Positions 26,839 through 40,370 of a DNA stretch of 64,000 nucleotides are shown here, one piece after another. The translations under genes were made by a program, and so were the position numbers. The stretch lies in the NCBI GenBank assembly GCA_000310025.1, contig FN649740.1, forward strand, positions 5,271,634 through 5,335,633, in the 5' to 3' direction. The stretch is from Ectocarpus siliculosus (taxonomy: Eukaryota; Sar; Phaeophyceae; Ectocarpales; Ectocarpaceae). Each line of letters opens with the position of its first letter. Position 1 is the stretch's first letter. Below the pieces are notes generated by a model. It made no database searches. It worked only from the letters and a program-made list of their open reading frames with translations, and had not been told where the DNA came from.

Positions 26839-28004
26839 GGTTGATACCACTCACTGCTGGAAAGGCTCGCTCGATCCTCTACGGGAAGGCTTCAGCAGAT
26901 GGTTTCCTGCCTGCGCGGCAATCGTAGCAGGTATGTAGTTGTTTTCGAATTTTGCCCAGCCACCTATAATAGTGCTGAATCTGAACTCTCGAGGGAAACT
27001 TGGAGGCAAGCACCGCAGGGGGGAATACTGAGAAACATTTATTTCGTGCCGTCTTCCTGCGTGACCCCAGCTGGCGCATGAAGCACACATTAAAGGGGTA
27101 CAACTTTTTACTGTGTAGTAGTATTGTAGAGTGGTACGCAGAACAACGGGGCGGGAAAACCACGCACGCAGGTGGTGACCGTCACGCCCCGCACGATATA
27201 TGCCCGTGTACATTGTTTTCTCGAAACTACGCCTCCCATGTATCAAGTTGCAATATGATATTGTAGTTTCTTTTTTTTATGGGCACATTAACCGACACCG
27301 GTGGCTTCGTGAGCGTAGGCGTGGAGTACAAGTCTCATACATCCAAGAGATAGACTAAGATCAAGTTGAGTGTACTCTAAATAGGAGAGATCGCCCTCCG
27401 GCCGAAGCAGTGGATGGCCGGCACTCATATACCAGTTTGTTCGAAAAGCAGCATCTGCTGAGGCATTCAGTCGTGCAAATCTGCGTGGTGCAAGCGAAGC
27501 ATGTGAGAGCACGCGCGTACGTGACCATCAGGATTGAACCAAGAACTCGCGAACTCGCCTACGTAGTTCACGGCGGCGTGACCTTGATCTTGGTCAGCGT
27601 TTGATTCAGTCCCTTGGACCGAAGTGAAGGTATCCCGTGGCCCCTGTTTCAAGATCGTCCGCCGAGCTCAACCTTCCGTACGATCGATACCAAGAGCTTC
27701 AGTCTCCTAGAGGTTGTACACCAGGGCCGCTTGGCTTAGAGAGGGAAAGTGGCGATTGCGGGATCCCGTTGTTCCGAAAATGAGAAATCCCGCCGCACCG
27801 CTGAAACCGCCGAACCGGAACTTCGCGGGTTCCTTTTTCGCCGCATTCCTCATTACCCAGTACCTGCCGCACTCAATAGACGTTACGATTCCAACACTTC
27901 CCTTCGATAGAGGAATTGCCCCCAACACGCAGTCCTCTGTTGTATGTTTATTTCCGAAGCACTGCAGCACGCACACCAGGCGCCTCTTAGCCCTGCAGCA
28001 CCCC
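26839..28004. promoter_or_regulatory. Intergenic region between divergently transcribed genes
   Basis: About 1.17 kb separates the CFAP77-like start (26838, minus) from the membrane-WW protein start (28005, plus). It must contain both promoters. The frame of the plus gene stays open upstream to 27714, so part may be 5' UTR or extra N-terminal coding sequence. No diagnostic motif was found. Confidence 0.4.
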
Positions 28005-31000
28005 ATGTTTGGTACATCGAAAGTTTCACCCGATTTGCCGCCGGGATCGCCTCTGACAATTCGCAGCAAGGACGCTGCGAACCCCGGCCAATGGAGCGCT
28101 GCCAATGGAGACGTCGACGTGAGTGTCGATGAGAAGTCCTAACCCATGCAAAGAGGGCCTGGAAAAAGACACGCCGCCGACGCTCAAACTCTTGTTTTGG
28201 GCCAAAACACATACCATCCAACAGCCGTAGCTCGCTGCAACCTACCAACCTACCGTTCAGCTGTACACGAAGTTTGCACAGCAGTGCGCAAGTACGAGTT
28301 TCGGTGCTGTGCGCTGTCGGGTCGCTAGTTATTGCCGGCCCACTCGTAAGCAACACAACGCCCAGGCTTTGGCTGCAGTATACTTACTGAATGAGACATT
28401 GAGCTTATCCGCCGGCACCAAACGTTAACTCCGACTTTTCAGCTTTAGCTGTCTACATAGACCACGGTACACAGACTAGACAACATATTGGTACGTATTA
28501 CTTGCACCAGAAAATTGTTCCATCAGGCTAGCATGAAACGTGGAGTTTCTTACCATTTGGAAGCATATTGTAGCACAACTAGCCAAATTTCCTGTGGTGC
28601 CGACACGCACGGGCATCTTGAGTTGTAAGAAAACATTTCTTGCCTCCTGTTCCCGAGAGCGTTTTCGCCATCCAACTTTCCCCACAACCGGCTGACAGAA
28701 AACAATGAAGCAGTGTCGATCTACCTTGAAAAAACAAGCGCACCCCTTGCAGCCAAAGACATGAACGCGTTTGAGGCAGGGTGTGGGGTTGTCCCAATCT
28801 TCATTCGGGTGTGTGCTTCTTATTCGAACTACCCACCAGCTAGCTTTGCTTGCTTTGTCTACGTAGAGGGCTGCTACGGATCTGACGGCTGCCGAGGCTC
28901 GCTGTGTCTGTTCTCCCAATTATCACATGGCGCGAAACTGAGTCTGCTATCCTCAACCAAAGCTTTCTTGCCTGCGGGCCCCATCTGAAAGCACAACAGT
29001 CACGAAGTCTCTTGTAGACGCATTCGTGACCGAACGGGATAGTCAATAACGTGACTCTCTGGGCGTATGGGGATAACTCTCTCGAAAGCCAAATGCTGAA
29101 CATAATGGGACTACATACAGTTGAAACCTGCACCGGGTAGAGCACAGAAACGTGCTTCCCGGACCGTGGGAGGTGCTCTTGACGTACGACTTGTTAGAAA
29201 CTTACCCGTCCTCGCTGTTCTGCTGAACCCCCCACACAGAAAGCCTGCACCACATAGAGCAGTACCTCTTTAGGCATTCTCTCCATGATAGGAATTGCTT
29301 GATGTCCCGAACGTCGATGCCGGTACCACCTCGTCGAACACGAAGGTTGGCGACGTTGTGGAGGCGCAGAGACGGCACATCGTGTTTATGCTGCTTAAGG
29401 GGAAGATCTATGGCTTGCCGGGGTCCCGAGGAACGGTGAGTTGTGTGTACTGTAGCTCGCTGCGCATCCTTTCAAATCCTTCTCGATGAAGATGCAGATG
29501 TGCACATCGATCGTGAACGTAGGACCGAGACATTAGAATCCGGGCTTGACAACGATGGTGTCCGCATGCTGTCTTGCACTGATGGGGGAGAGCGCAAGAG
29601 ATCGTCTGGTTGAGAGGAGGGGCTGATGAATTCACCTTCGGGTGCGCTCCGGGTCGATCGTAACACAGGATGATTCAACCGCGAAGCCTGTCATCTGTCC
29701 ATTCCATATTCACCGAGGTTCAACCGCGTGTTCAGTTCCCATTCAACTGGGTGTATCTTTGCCGTGCAACAGGTATTCTGTTGATACTTCAATCTCGTAA
29801 CTCGACGAGGCTGTTGTAGTCGACATCCAGTGGCTGCTTGTAGGCGCGCGGCATGTGTACTTCGTCCTGTGTGTTCCCATCACACCCTCGCGAACGCCAT
29901 GTTCCTTTGATGAGATATATTTCTGGATGCGGTATACTGCTCCTGCCGACAACCCCGTAGCTCTCGTCTCGTTCGACCGCATATCTGACCCCGGGGGAAG
30001 ACTGCGGATAGTATTACAAAAACTACAACGCTAATATAGCATCCAGAACTACGGCGGCACGTACGCGGCACTGCTCACTACGTCATGTTTGGACCAGCCG
30101 ATTGTCGATAACCGGGCGATAGTGAAACATGGTTGAAAACTGCAGAACACTATCTTGGGGCATGGGATGAAAAAGAGTTCAATGGAAGCCCCGCGGTACT
30201 CGCCTATGTCTGTGGTTTAACCCCTTGCCGGCAGCGATGGAGTAACTTTCGCGTGTGGGCGAAGAACCAACATCCCGTCCTGAGCATGTTCTTCGCGCAC
30301 GAGCTCCACCCCTTCAGTCGAACGGAGCGACTGAGTGTGATGATGTGCTACTTGTGCTGGGCCTTCTTCATCACGGTTGTCTTCGAATACGTGAGCGCCT
30401 GCTTGTAGCTGTTGGACATAATCATTTCGTTGAGCATGCAGGAGAACAGTAAGTAAGTTCAAGTTAGTCATCAACGTTGTTTTCCTTTCTTACTGAGGGC
30501 ATCACATTGTTGCTCCGAGCTAGCTTACGTAGTTCGCCGGTAATGCCCAAAAGCGTGATACTTGTTTTTCCTTCTCGTGAACAACATGGATGCCACAGGA
30601 GCACACCCCGATTCCGGTGACATTCGGGATATCGTCACCGACTGAGCAAACGACTGGATTGTGTCCATCTCGCCTGTACCTACAAGTCACACATTGATTG
30701 ACCCAACTTGGAGAACAGTTCGGTAATAGGTTTCGATTTTTCTGCGGTGTTGGCAATCTGGGGGCCGAAGGCAGGGAGGGCAGATACACGGGGGAAGTAT
30801 AGGTTAACCTGTTCATCAATATCTTGATCGATAGTTGCTCTTTTGAAGGAACCTGTGGCAGAGGGGGATATTTTGTTTCTCAGACTGTTGCTTGCGCCAG
30901 ACGCCCAAGGGAATATTGCCCGCGAGCACATCAGATTCGAACCTCAGCGTATGGCAAGCCGCACCCGTGCTACAAACAGAACGGTTGTTTGCACAGCCCA

Positions 31001-34000
31001 ATTGAGCTCTGAGGTCCATGATTTACAACATCCATTCGCGGAACGCAGTACCGGTATCGTCACTTGTCGACGTTGATTACGACTTTGAAACCGATGGTGG
31101 ATGAAGCAATTATTCATTGATAACCTCTTCATCGGAGCTGTTCTACACGACAGCAGGCAACGTACCACGCGCACAAGATAACCTTCAAAGCCATCCATTG
31201 AACCACCGAGTCAATCATTTTGTCCTTTTGCAAACAGACACGCTCGCCTTGATCGCAATGCTGCCACTAACACCCTCGTAGGCCCTCCTGAGCTGTGCTT
31301 ACGCATTTGTTTTCCACCATCCACCCATCCAGGGCAACAAGGACAAAGCCGCTATCTGCAACGCCGGGTGCAATAATACATACCGTGGTCGGTTATCGGG
31401 AGAATATTATTCCCAGCAGATCTGCGGTCCCGGGAGCGGGAGCAACGAAGATACGGTAAAAATCGGCCTGGCTGCTTTGTTTTCTGGCGGTGCTCTACGC
31501 CTTCATATGTCGTACATATGTAGTGCTTGCTTCCTGGTACTCTCGTCGGCTGTGTTGCTATGGATGTATGTTTGGGTTGGTAACCTGCCGTAACATAACG
31601 GTCGGTGACAAGATCCATTCTGCGGTTGGTCTATGCTACAGTAGACGTCGACAACAATTCGACGGGCGTCAATTGGGGTCTCGACTCCTAAATTCTCACG
31701 GAGTTGGCAATACGTCAGTATGTGGGCTTGAGCATGCAGGAAAACGGATCAGACGGGTGGGGTGCGAACGCCCCAAGCAACGTTAGGGTTGCCTGTTGTT
31801 CTATTTTCTTTGTCCCATATGCTTTTGGCGCCAGTCTGCAGCTTTGGTGTTCGTTTGTGGCACCAGCCGGGTGACACAAGAAGAAAATATTCGATCCCGA
31901 TCTCGCGGTGCTCGCCTCCAGTTGATAACGCGAGAGGGGCTCGGCAACCCCATTCTTCTTTCATGTGTTCACTTACGACAATGCGCTATTCAATTCAAAG
32001 AGTAATGTTGTGAATTCGGAGAGATTCGACTCCTCATAATAGAGCCTGATTGGTTTACGTGGCGACCATCTGAACCGTGTACCCGGCCAAACTCTGCGGG
32101 TGGTAGAATGTCTCTTGTTGATACATCACCATCTCTATATTGTACATCTTTGTGGCGTTGGTGTTATTATAGTTACCCTACTATATACCTTGCTCTGGCG
32201 TTTTTCGAAGGCGTCAGAGGACCTTTATTGATAAGCACATATACTTACTTGTATGGCCGAGTCATTCGGGGCTGTAGTGGTGGATGCCCATTGCCGATTG
32301 GCGACTAGTTGTGTGACATATGGTGCCACCAACTTCGGAAACCATGTCTGCCATTGCGCCAAACCAATACTTGTGACTGCGCGTCGTTCGATATCTAGCG
32401 CCGTTTCGACAACCACTTTGCGTGCCCGGCCGTCAACTATTCATGAACATGTCGTGGCTTTGTGCCCTTCCAGTTTACACACATAACCTCGGCTGGTGAA
32501 CTTCGCTTGTTATTTCGAGAAACATGGGAATTTCACTAGAGACGCAACACCTCTAAAGTCGGAATGCAAGCCGCACATGCTTCCCGCCACAGATGTTTGT
32601 ACGACGTATTGTTCGTACTTGCCCGTGTCCTAATCCCACAAAACGAAATTGCTCTATGGTGAGAGTTCGGGTGTCGTCTGTATTCTCATGTACAGATATC
32701 CGCGGAGGAGTACGACAGCAACTGCGACGATGTAACTCCTTGGTGGGTGCTGTCCTTCCTCATCGCCGCAGTCACCGTTCCCTACAGGTGGGCCCCTCTT
32801 TCGTCATCGTTGTTGTTGTTGCACTTGCCCCTGTCAATCTTGGGGCCTGCCGCAGCTCAGGATACAGTGGTGAAAGTAACTTCTACGGACACATGATCAC
32901 GCATTTTTTCTTCACAGGGTTAGGAACTGACGTGATAACCACCTGTCGCTCACACGTGCGTGGCAACAATCGTTTCCTTTGATCGGTTTTCCGACCCATG
33001 TTATTTGGGTGTGTTCAGCTTTCTTGGCAGTGTTGTCGGCCTTCATTCTACTGGCATCGATACCACTGGGTTCCAAGGGGGTGAATGCAGGACAATGAGC
33101 TGCATAATGCTGACATGCAACGTTGCGGCGAGACAGAATGAGCCCTGCCACAAGGCTCCATCTGCACTGCGAACAACGGCTCACTCGCACTACTGTAGTT
33201 CGGCTGCAAACGTCTTACACGATTTAGACACCCTGAGTAGCGCGAGTTTCCGTCGCTCGAGGAGTGTTTGGGTGCACTTGGTAAACGTTTACCAAAAGGG
33301 CAACAAGGTGCCTCTGTTCCACCCTCCCCATCCCCTTCCCTGCAGCACCATTCTCAAGTTCTTGGCAACCTGTGCGTGCGCACAGTCCTTACCGAACTGC
33401 CTGAAGTCGTGCTTCGAGTGGTTGGGGGCCCTGATCCTGCGTCTCTTCGGAGTCCTTTCTGTGCTATGGCTGGCAATGGGCATTACCTTCTCGGTAAGAA
33501 GCACTTTTAGCCTGGAGCTGATGGGCACCTATACCTTTCTGAATGTCGACCAGGGAAGGTGTGTTGCACAACCTTGGGTGTTGGATCGAACGTTCCGATG
33601 GCGTCCTGTGTCGTTGTCGGTTAAACGCTACCCTGCCCGCTTGTATGTGTGCCGAGATGAGAGCGTGGTGCAGGTCTTACGGATATTGTGGTCGCTTCAT
33701 ACAGGCAGGCATGAAACGTCAAAATCGCAACACCGCCAGAAAGATGCCCTTAATAGACCGGATGCACCGGCACACACACACGGAAAGCCAGCGGTTGGAA
33801 GACTAACAAGCTGAAAGGCGGCGCACGATTTGTTACATGGAGGTACCCACGCATCCCTTTCGCCTTGTCATCGGAGATCGATGACTCACCAGCGGGAACC
33901 TTGTTGACGTGAACTTGACATGTTCTCGACTTGAACGGTTGCGGTGTACAGCAACTGCAACCCACTATTTTAAAGATCTGAGGCCCAACATCTCTGACTG

Positions 34001-37000
34001 TTTCACAACTTCCTCGTGGTTCGAAACGGAAGCTCGAGCTCGACGGGGGCATGTTTGTAGTGACGTACATAGCCGGGGTGATCAAGAGCTGGTTCTACTG
34101 GCCGATTCTCGCCGGGGCAGTTTTCATGTACAAGTACAAGAAACAGAGAGCTGCCTTTCAGGAGGCACACCCCGGGCAGGTGGCCATGGCCTGGCCAATA
34201 GATGAACAGGTATGTAGGTGACAGTTCTGTAGAACCCGGCCGGTACGGCAGTCGGAGACAGGCAAAGGCTGTTCTCAGGAAGTAGCAAGGCTACGGTGAT
34301 AATCCCAGCAGTGAAGGAGGCCGAGCGCCAAGTCAACGTTTTCCAGAGAGGCCGAGTTCGAAGCGCTTGTGGTCCGAGCGCACGAGATGCCGGAATTGCT
34401 CGACATTGGGGGCCTATCTTCAATTTTCGGAACTTTATTGTTGCTTGTAGCAGGGCGTTTCACCTCGTTGACCTTACCAACGTACAGTAAAGTGAAGCTG
34501 CAAGCATCGACTACGCACCATCGTCGATGTTTCAACAACAAAGGGGCAACTGACAAGATCCTCTCGGATCTGCCTTCAATGGTTGCCTTACAGGATCCGA
34601 ATCTAGATTTAAAGGTCGCCAACGATGGTACTATCGTCGCCTACAAGAGTCCGCCAGGATCTCCAAAGGCTGCTGCTGCGGCGGCACCCAACGGCCAGCC
34701 ACCTCCGGGCCAGAGCGGAGCAGCAACTCCGGTCGTATCACCCATTCCTCAGCAGGTATCGGCAGCTTGTCTTGATGTTGTTGCTGCTGTCGCCATTGCT
34801 GTTGGTGGTGGTGTTGGTGATGGTGATGGTAGCCCTTCTTCTTGCAGCTGCTATTTTGGCTGTTGTGGCCGTCGCTATAACCCAGTATCATGAAGATGTT
34901 CGATTCTCCACCTTGCATCTCCAGAGCTTCAGTGTTCTTGGTTATTTCCTGCCTCCGACGGCACCCAGAAAGCACCGTTCATATTCACGAGTCGCCACCA
35001 GTAGAAGTTTGGTCACTATCCTTGTGCCTAGATTCTGACGTACACGTTCCTTCAGTGGCGCTGACAAGCACCACAACATGTAGCTATACACGAGTGCGCA
35101 GTTTTCATGCAGGGTTCCCTCTCTAAGAGCACTCGAGCATGCAACCCCATCAGTTTCTATCAAGGTGACGAGTGTGCCTAACCCCTCTTGCACAACAATA
35201 ATCCCGTGGAATGCACCGAATAACCCCCTCCGTCAGACGCAATTCCTTACGTAACGTCGGGTACGAAAAAGCTTGTGTAGTATCGTAACCGCAACCCCCC
35301 CATTACACAGCTTAGCCTGCAGGGGTTGGATCGTCAAGTTTTGGGTGACCTATAGTAGGATTTGCTCCGAAAATTTGTTTTGGTAGGGTGACAGGTGTAG
35401 ACAGCAAAGATATTTCCCAACAATGTAATGTACATGTTCATGTTCCCACTACACGACTGTCGCACCAACTCCCTCCGTACACGCTAGGGCCAGTTCTTTG
35501 GTAGTGGTGGCGGCGGTGCAGGAGGACCGCAGGCCATGGTCGTCCAGCACATGTCGTCACCGATGTCGCCCACGTCAACCAACAATAGCAACGTCATGCC
35601 AAACAACGGATATGGTGGTGGTGCTCCTCCACTTCAGCAACCAGGTGCATGACCCTTGAGGTTCGAGCACACCACATTGACCTTGGCAACATGGCGTAAA
35701 CCACCTATGACAACACAATCTGACTACCGTGATAGTCCGGGTAATCGTACTTCACCCTCGGCAGAGGCTCACACCTTCGTTGTTCCACAGCCCAGAGGGA
35801 ACCGCTGCCGAAAGGGGCGGTGATGGAATTATCTAGAGTTTGATATGCGTTGGCCGGTGTTCACGCTCTCTTGGCTGTGGAACGCTAGAGCGATGAACCT
35901 CGGTCTAGGAGAGATGGGTTCGACAGACACGTGAAGGTAGGTGGAGAAGTTCGCGGTACGAGGTAAAGTTAACGGTACGAGGTATCTCAAAACAAAACTG
36001 GCAACACGGCAGAGCTAGACGATGAAAAAATAATCCACATGCCAGAAGAGAGGCGCGCCAGAGAACCGTGGGGAGTCTAGCCAAAGGGTTGACGGATCAT
36101 TGTTTGGGCTATGCCATTGAGGACATTTGTCAACGTGTTCCACAATGAGCGCGTCCTGTTACACGATGCTGTCCTAAATGGGCATTATTCGTCTGACCCG
36201 GATCTCGTCATGACGGATTGGTGCCGGCAACGTCGTGTTTTTGTTTGCTTATCCTTCGAGAAGTGTGCGTTTCTCGTACTGTTCTCCTTATCTCGTGATG
36301 GCGACATTGTTCACTGTCGTTGGTGGGTCTCTGCCCGTCTTACAGATGTCGTCGAAGATGTTCATGAGTAGGCGAGGTGTTGTGTGACGTTCGATGTTGT
36401 ACTCAACAACGCAATGAACCTATGAAGGCATTTTTTCTCTAGAGATGGCCTAAGAGAAACGAGGGCGTACAGTCAAACACGAATACCTAGGAGCTCCAGC
36501 GAGGTGTCTAAGCGAGCCTCGTAACCAATTCTAGGCTTAAGGAAGAGTTTGCAAGACGTTTGAGTGGGCTCCAAACATGTCGCAATCGGCTCCCGATTCG
36601 TGACTCGCGATCAACATTGCATGAGCGAACACAAGTCGCGAAATGTGCCAATCGAAAAAGCCTGATGTAGAGATGTGGAGGGGGTCACTTTGGATGAAAC
36701 TTTGGCATTTGGTGTTAGGCTGTATGAGATACAAGTGCGTGGATTCTTCAGCATCCCCAAGAACAGGGCAACAACAAGACCAAAGACTGTAACCAACGGG
36801 TTCACGGCTATCGCCTTGTCCTCCCTTTCGCAGGCTACGCCGCACCAACCTACGCCGCGCACATGGCCGGGGGGCCGACGTTGCCACCCGGGTGGGAGAT
36901 GAAGATGGAGCCGGATGGAAGAATGTTGTACATCGACCACAACACCAAGGCAAGAGCATCATCTGGGGCTTATAGGTCGTGTGAGAAGACTGAACATAAG

Positions 37001-39357
37001 CGAGTGGGAATTTCAGAGTGCTGTCAACCCGTCTTTTTCGCGATACACCACGTATTGGTTGGTCCACGGCCGCTGGTCTCATCTCTCAGGAGGCAGCGGT
37101 ATGGGTGTATTTTGTGAACGTCAAGGCTTCAGTCGGATGTGATGACGAGAGCAACAACAAGGCCGCCAATCGTTTCACCCAAGCGGTGCTTCCGCACCAG
37201 TTTGACGGTCAACTTCTCAAAGCTGCTACACAAAAACCGAAACCTAAGCTACTGTACTTCACACAGGGATACCAAACCCATCGTGACGACAACGGTAGCT
37301 TCGCAACCCACGCGTCAAGAGTCAAGAAGGCGACCTCAGGTCGGCAGTAATGTTCGCCCCGCCAGAAAGGCGTATGGTACAGCGTCTGTATCCATTTCGA
37401 GCTCCTTGAAGAAAATTGAAGCGTTTGTCGTGGCCGTCCCAAAATTATTCCCTCACGCTTCCATCGATTGCCCTTTCTCCTAATCATTGACTGCTACCCA
37501 GACTACTCATTGGGCCCACCCATCAATGCAGCAACAGCAGCAGCAGCAGATGGGTCCGCCAGCGGGTGGGGCTGGCTACCCCGGACCCCCCGCACAGGGC
37601 TTCGTTCCTCCAGCGTACGGGGGACAGCCGGCTCATCAGCAGCCGTACCAACAACAGCAGCAGCAACCTATGGGTGGATACCATGCCCTGCAGCAGCAAC
37701 CCATGGGCGGATATCACGATCAGCAGCAGCCGCAGCAACAGCTTGGATATCCCCCGGCGGGGGGATATCCCGGTCAAACGCAGCAGCAAGCGCCCCCGGG
37801 CTACCCTGTCCAGCAGCCGAACGGGGGATACCCTGGTCAGCAACAACAGCAACATCAGCAAATGATGTCGCCCCCAATGATGCAGGTACACGTCTACCAC
37901 GCACGTGCCTGCCCATCCCTGAAGCAGACGACAGCCAAAACGTCCAACATGGCCGAAGTTGCTCGTTGTGACAATTGTTACGGGCACGGCCAATGTACTG
38001 TACCTCAAACCCGCACATACCGGCAGTTGACGGAAATCTTTAAACTACTCCCAAATTAATTGAAACCCTCAACCCTGGGTTCTCCAACTGTGTACTGCTG
38101 GTAGAAGGGCATCCCCCTAGGTATCGTTGTGTTAGCCGTTGTTCACTTCGCATTACAAACCTTGGCTTCTTAAACTTACTTGTTGACGTGCTGAGGGTAT
38201 TTGCGTGAAAACGAACACGTTCAGGAAACCGTTTCGATCGATGTGCTCTCTCACCCTGGTTAAACCGCTATTAAAAGTACGTTTCGCTTAGAGCTCGATG
38301 CTCGGCGAGTAAGAGCGAAGACGTGTGGAACCCCGTTGTCACAGAATGCGTATAAGGTTCTCTGTCTTGGGTGTTGCATCCGTGGAGATGAGATCGATCG
38401 GCAGATTCAGTGCTGCTCCACTCCTTGGCGACTGCCTCAAACCTCCCCGTTTCCTTGATCGTTTCAAGTTTTTCTTTTCGTTTCGGTCTTATTGCTTGTT
38501 TTTTTGCACGCCTTATGTTTGTGTTCCCACTTGGTTCCTCTCGTCTTCCGAATTTGGCATGCTGGCGTTCAGCATCAGCAGGCACCGGTGGTGATGGAGT
38601 TCAAGGTTCCAGATGGTGTTATAGCTGGGGACACCGTCAAGGCGCGTGGTTTGTTCCTCCTTGCGGTTGGCCTCGAGCTGAAAGGCTTGCGTGTGTCCAC
38701 TTTGCGGTCTTTGGTACGCAAGCATGGTCAAGAGACAAGCGCCTCTCAAGAGACAAACCTATCCGTTAGAGGACAACGCTCCGCACGAGAGCCACTGAAA
38801 ATTCAACTGCAAGACTTCACCATGTTTCTGCTGACATCGTTTTATCCTCGCGTCGTAAGATTGTCTTGTCGCCTGTGTTTGCACTTAAACGGTATTCGAG
38901 AGCCAATTCGCCCTTGTTGCCCATGAGTAAACGTCTGCTCCCTTCCGGTGCACTTCTACGGCATCGTCGGAAACGAAAACTCAAGGAGTGTGTCCAGCAG
39001 GATTTCTCCAAACATTTTTTGTCGCTGTTGATGTGTCGTTCTTCGGATGGCTACTATTGCTGTGCTACCATCGGAGAACCCGTTGCCAACGAACCTGTAT
39101 CGTCCTCTATGAGATGTATGCCTCCGCTTACTGCTTCGTGTGACCGTGACTTAGGCGGCGGTCCCACCTCCTGTTACTCTGCTTACCACCGTGCTCACAC
39201 AGCCCGCACGTACCAAGCGAATATCTCCCTTCCCTCCCCACCTATCTTGAAAACGAATACGGCACGCCAGATCAATTCTCCAAAAGGAATCATCGAGGTC
39301 AAGATTCCCGACGGGTCATCATCAGGCGACACTCTTCAGATTCCCTTGCCTGCCTAA
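28005..39357 (+). CDS. Four-span membrane protein with WW domain and Gln-rich tail, about 718 residues
   Basis: Thirteen exons in consistent phase: 28005-28118, 29292-29435, 30235-30390, 31333-31455, 32696-32787, 33346-33493, 34033-34209, 34351-34755, 35494-35644, 36834-36949, 37502-37885, 38582-38635 (or 38641), 39271-39357. Predicted membrane spans lie at about residues 118-137, 194-210, 237-258 and 266-292. A Cys-containing loop (AICNAGCNNTYRGR) follows span 1. The motif HPFSRTERLSVMMCYLCW before span 1 faintly recalls polycystin-type sequences. After the membrane part come an Ala/Pro/Gly-rich linker and a WW domain at about 520-549 (LPPGWEM, DGRMLYIDHNTK, THWAHP), which would bind Pro-rich ligands. 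A Gln/Gly/Pro-rich stretch of 120 residues follows, then two short related segments (VVMEFKVPDGVIAGDT and IIEVKIPDGSSSGDTL). The start at 28005 is the simplest choice; the frame is open upstream. The acceptors at 34033 and 34351 are weak. No family name is offered. Confidence 0.7.
30573..30613 (-). repeat. Dispersed repeat, copy A (inverted relative to 40.37 kb)
   Basis: About 38 bases containing CTTCTCGTGAACAACATGG and ATGCCACAGGAGCACACC match 40371-40411 on the opposite strand. Both copies can be read GVCSCGIHVVHEK in the same sense, which suggests a relic of a coding mobile element. This copy is within an intron of the membrane-WW gene. Confidence 0.7.
34756..35493 (+). other. Intron of the membrane-WW gene
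   Basis: The donor CAG-GTATCGG at 34756 and the acceptor GGGCCAG ending at 35493 bracket 738 bases with no supported exon. A GTT/GGT-rich simple stretch (34776-34835) and CTT-type repeats follow the donor. Confidence 0.6.
35645..36833 (+). other. Intron whose donor overlaps an in-frame stop
   Basis: Exon 35494-35644 ends CAACCAG before GTGCAT. If unspliced, translation would stop at TGA 35650-35652. If spliced, the phase-1 end joins the acceptor TTTCGCAG at 36833 and restores a Gly, giving PPLQQPG-YAAPTYAAH, which matches the local composition. Both products are possible. The rest of the intron holds nothing recognisable. Confidence 0.55.
36950..37501 (+). other. GC-AG intron inside the WW domain
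   Basis: The WW domain is broken after DHNTK; the next base pair is GC in an AAG-GCAAGAGC context, the usual form of GC donors. The acceptor is TGCTACCCAG at 37501. Joining gives DHNTK-TTHWAHP, an intact WW domain. There is no GT nearby that would do so. Confidence 0.75.
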
Positions 39358-40370
39358 GACTCCCTTACCTAGCTTAATATTGTCTGTCTGGTCAGCTAAT
39401 ATTATTGTACTAGGGAAGGGTGCTGCTTTCGTCTACAGCACAGGATTACATAACACGTACGTCGGTGTATGTCATAGCCGGCAGGTTAGCTGGATGTTGT
39501 TGCAAAGTCATGAACAAAAGTTTGTTTTCAAGATCGTTTGTTAGGAATTGAGGGGATACTGTAGATCTACCGTACCTATATTCGTTACCGTTGGAGACAT
39601 TTATTTCTGTAGAGAGGATATAAAGATATAGTAGCAGCGCGTCACACTTGTGTACTTGTCCGTTTTCAGAGTTACACCTCAGCAGGCGTTTTCGGTCGGA
39701 ATTATTTGATATAAGTAGGCCCACAGCAGTCCATCCATGGGCGAGAGCTTCTTTCCCCAGGTGATAGTTGGCCTTCATGTTCAGCAGCACATCCATCTTT
39801 TTCCACACAAGGTGGACTGCTGTATACATAGTTCTACACTGACGACGGAGGACAACCATTGTTTCTGTAACCTCGTGGTCGGTACGGAGCCTCGCGCGTT
39901 CAAATTCATTATGCTACAGGGCAACCAGAACCCACACTCGAAAACATGGCCCCATTCAACTCGATCGATATATATGTACCCGTGCCACGTCCATCGAAGA
40001 ATGTTTGGATCATATGTAGACTGCTGCTGCTGTACTTCCGACATACCTCTCGCCTCCTTGCGCAGAGGTCCGCCTCCTCTCTCGGAGAGGGGAATTCCCG
40101 CTCGTGCTCGATCGAGGTGGCAGATGGATGGTCCTCCTCTCTCGGGGGCGAACAATTCTACATCAACGTATATATCGATGCATGACAAGCCAGCTCCGTC
40201 CTCAAGAAGAAAGAGATGGAGGATTCTTGTAGGTTAGGAGGGACGCGCTGGTTTCCCACATGAACTACAACTTTAGAGGGGAAGTCCCTTTCGGTGTAAC
40301 GCTAAACCCCGTCATCGACGAGGCACCAAACGTTTTACGCACGGATAGAGTAGTAGCTGCAGTGGAATAT

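Noticed and set aside
27500-27560. T-arm-like sequence suggesting a tRNA
   Set aside because: The stem around the TTCAA loop does not pair and no acceptor or anticodon arm can be drawn. A similar look-alike at 32010-32035 fails for the same reason.
27707-28105. 132-codon minus frame
   Set aside because: It overlaps the first exon of the plus-strand membrane-WW gene, which has a clear donor and in-phase downstream exons.
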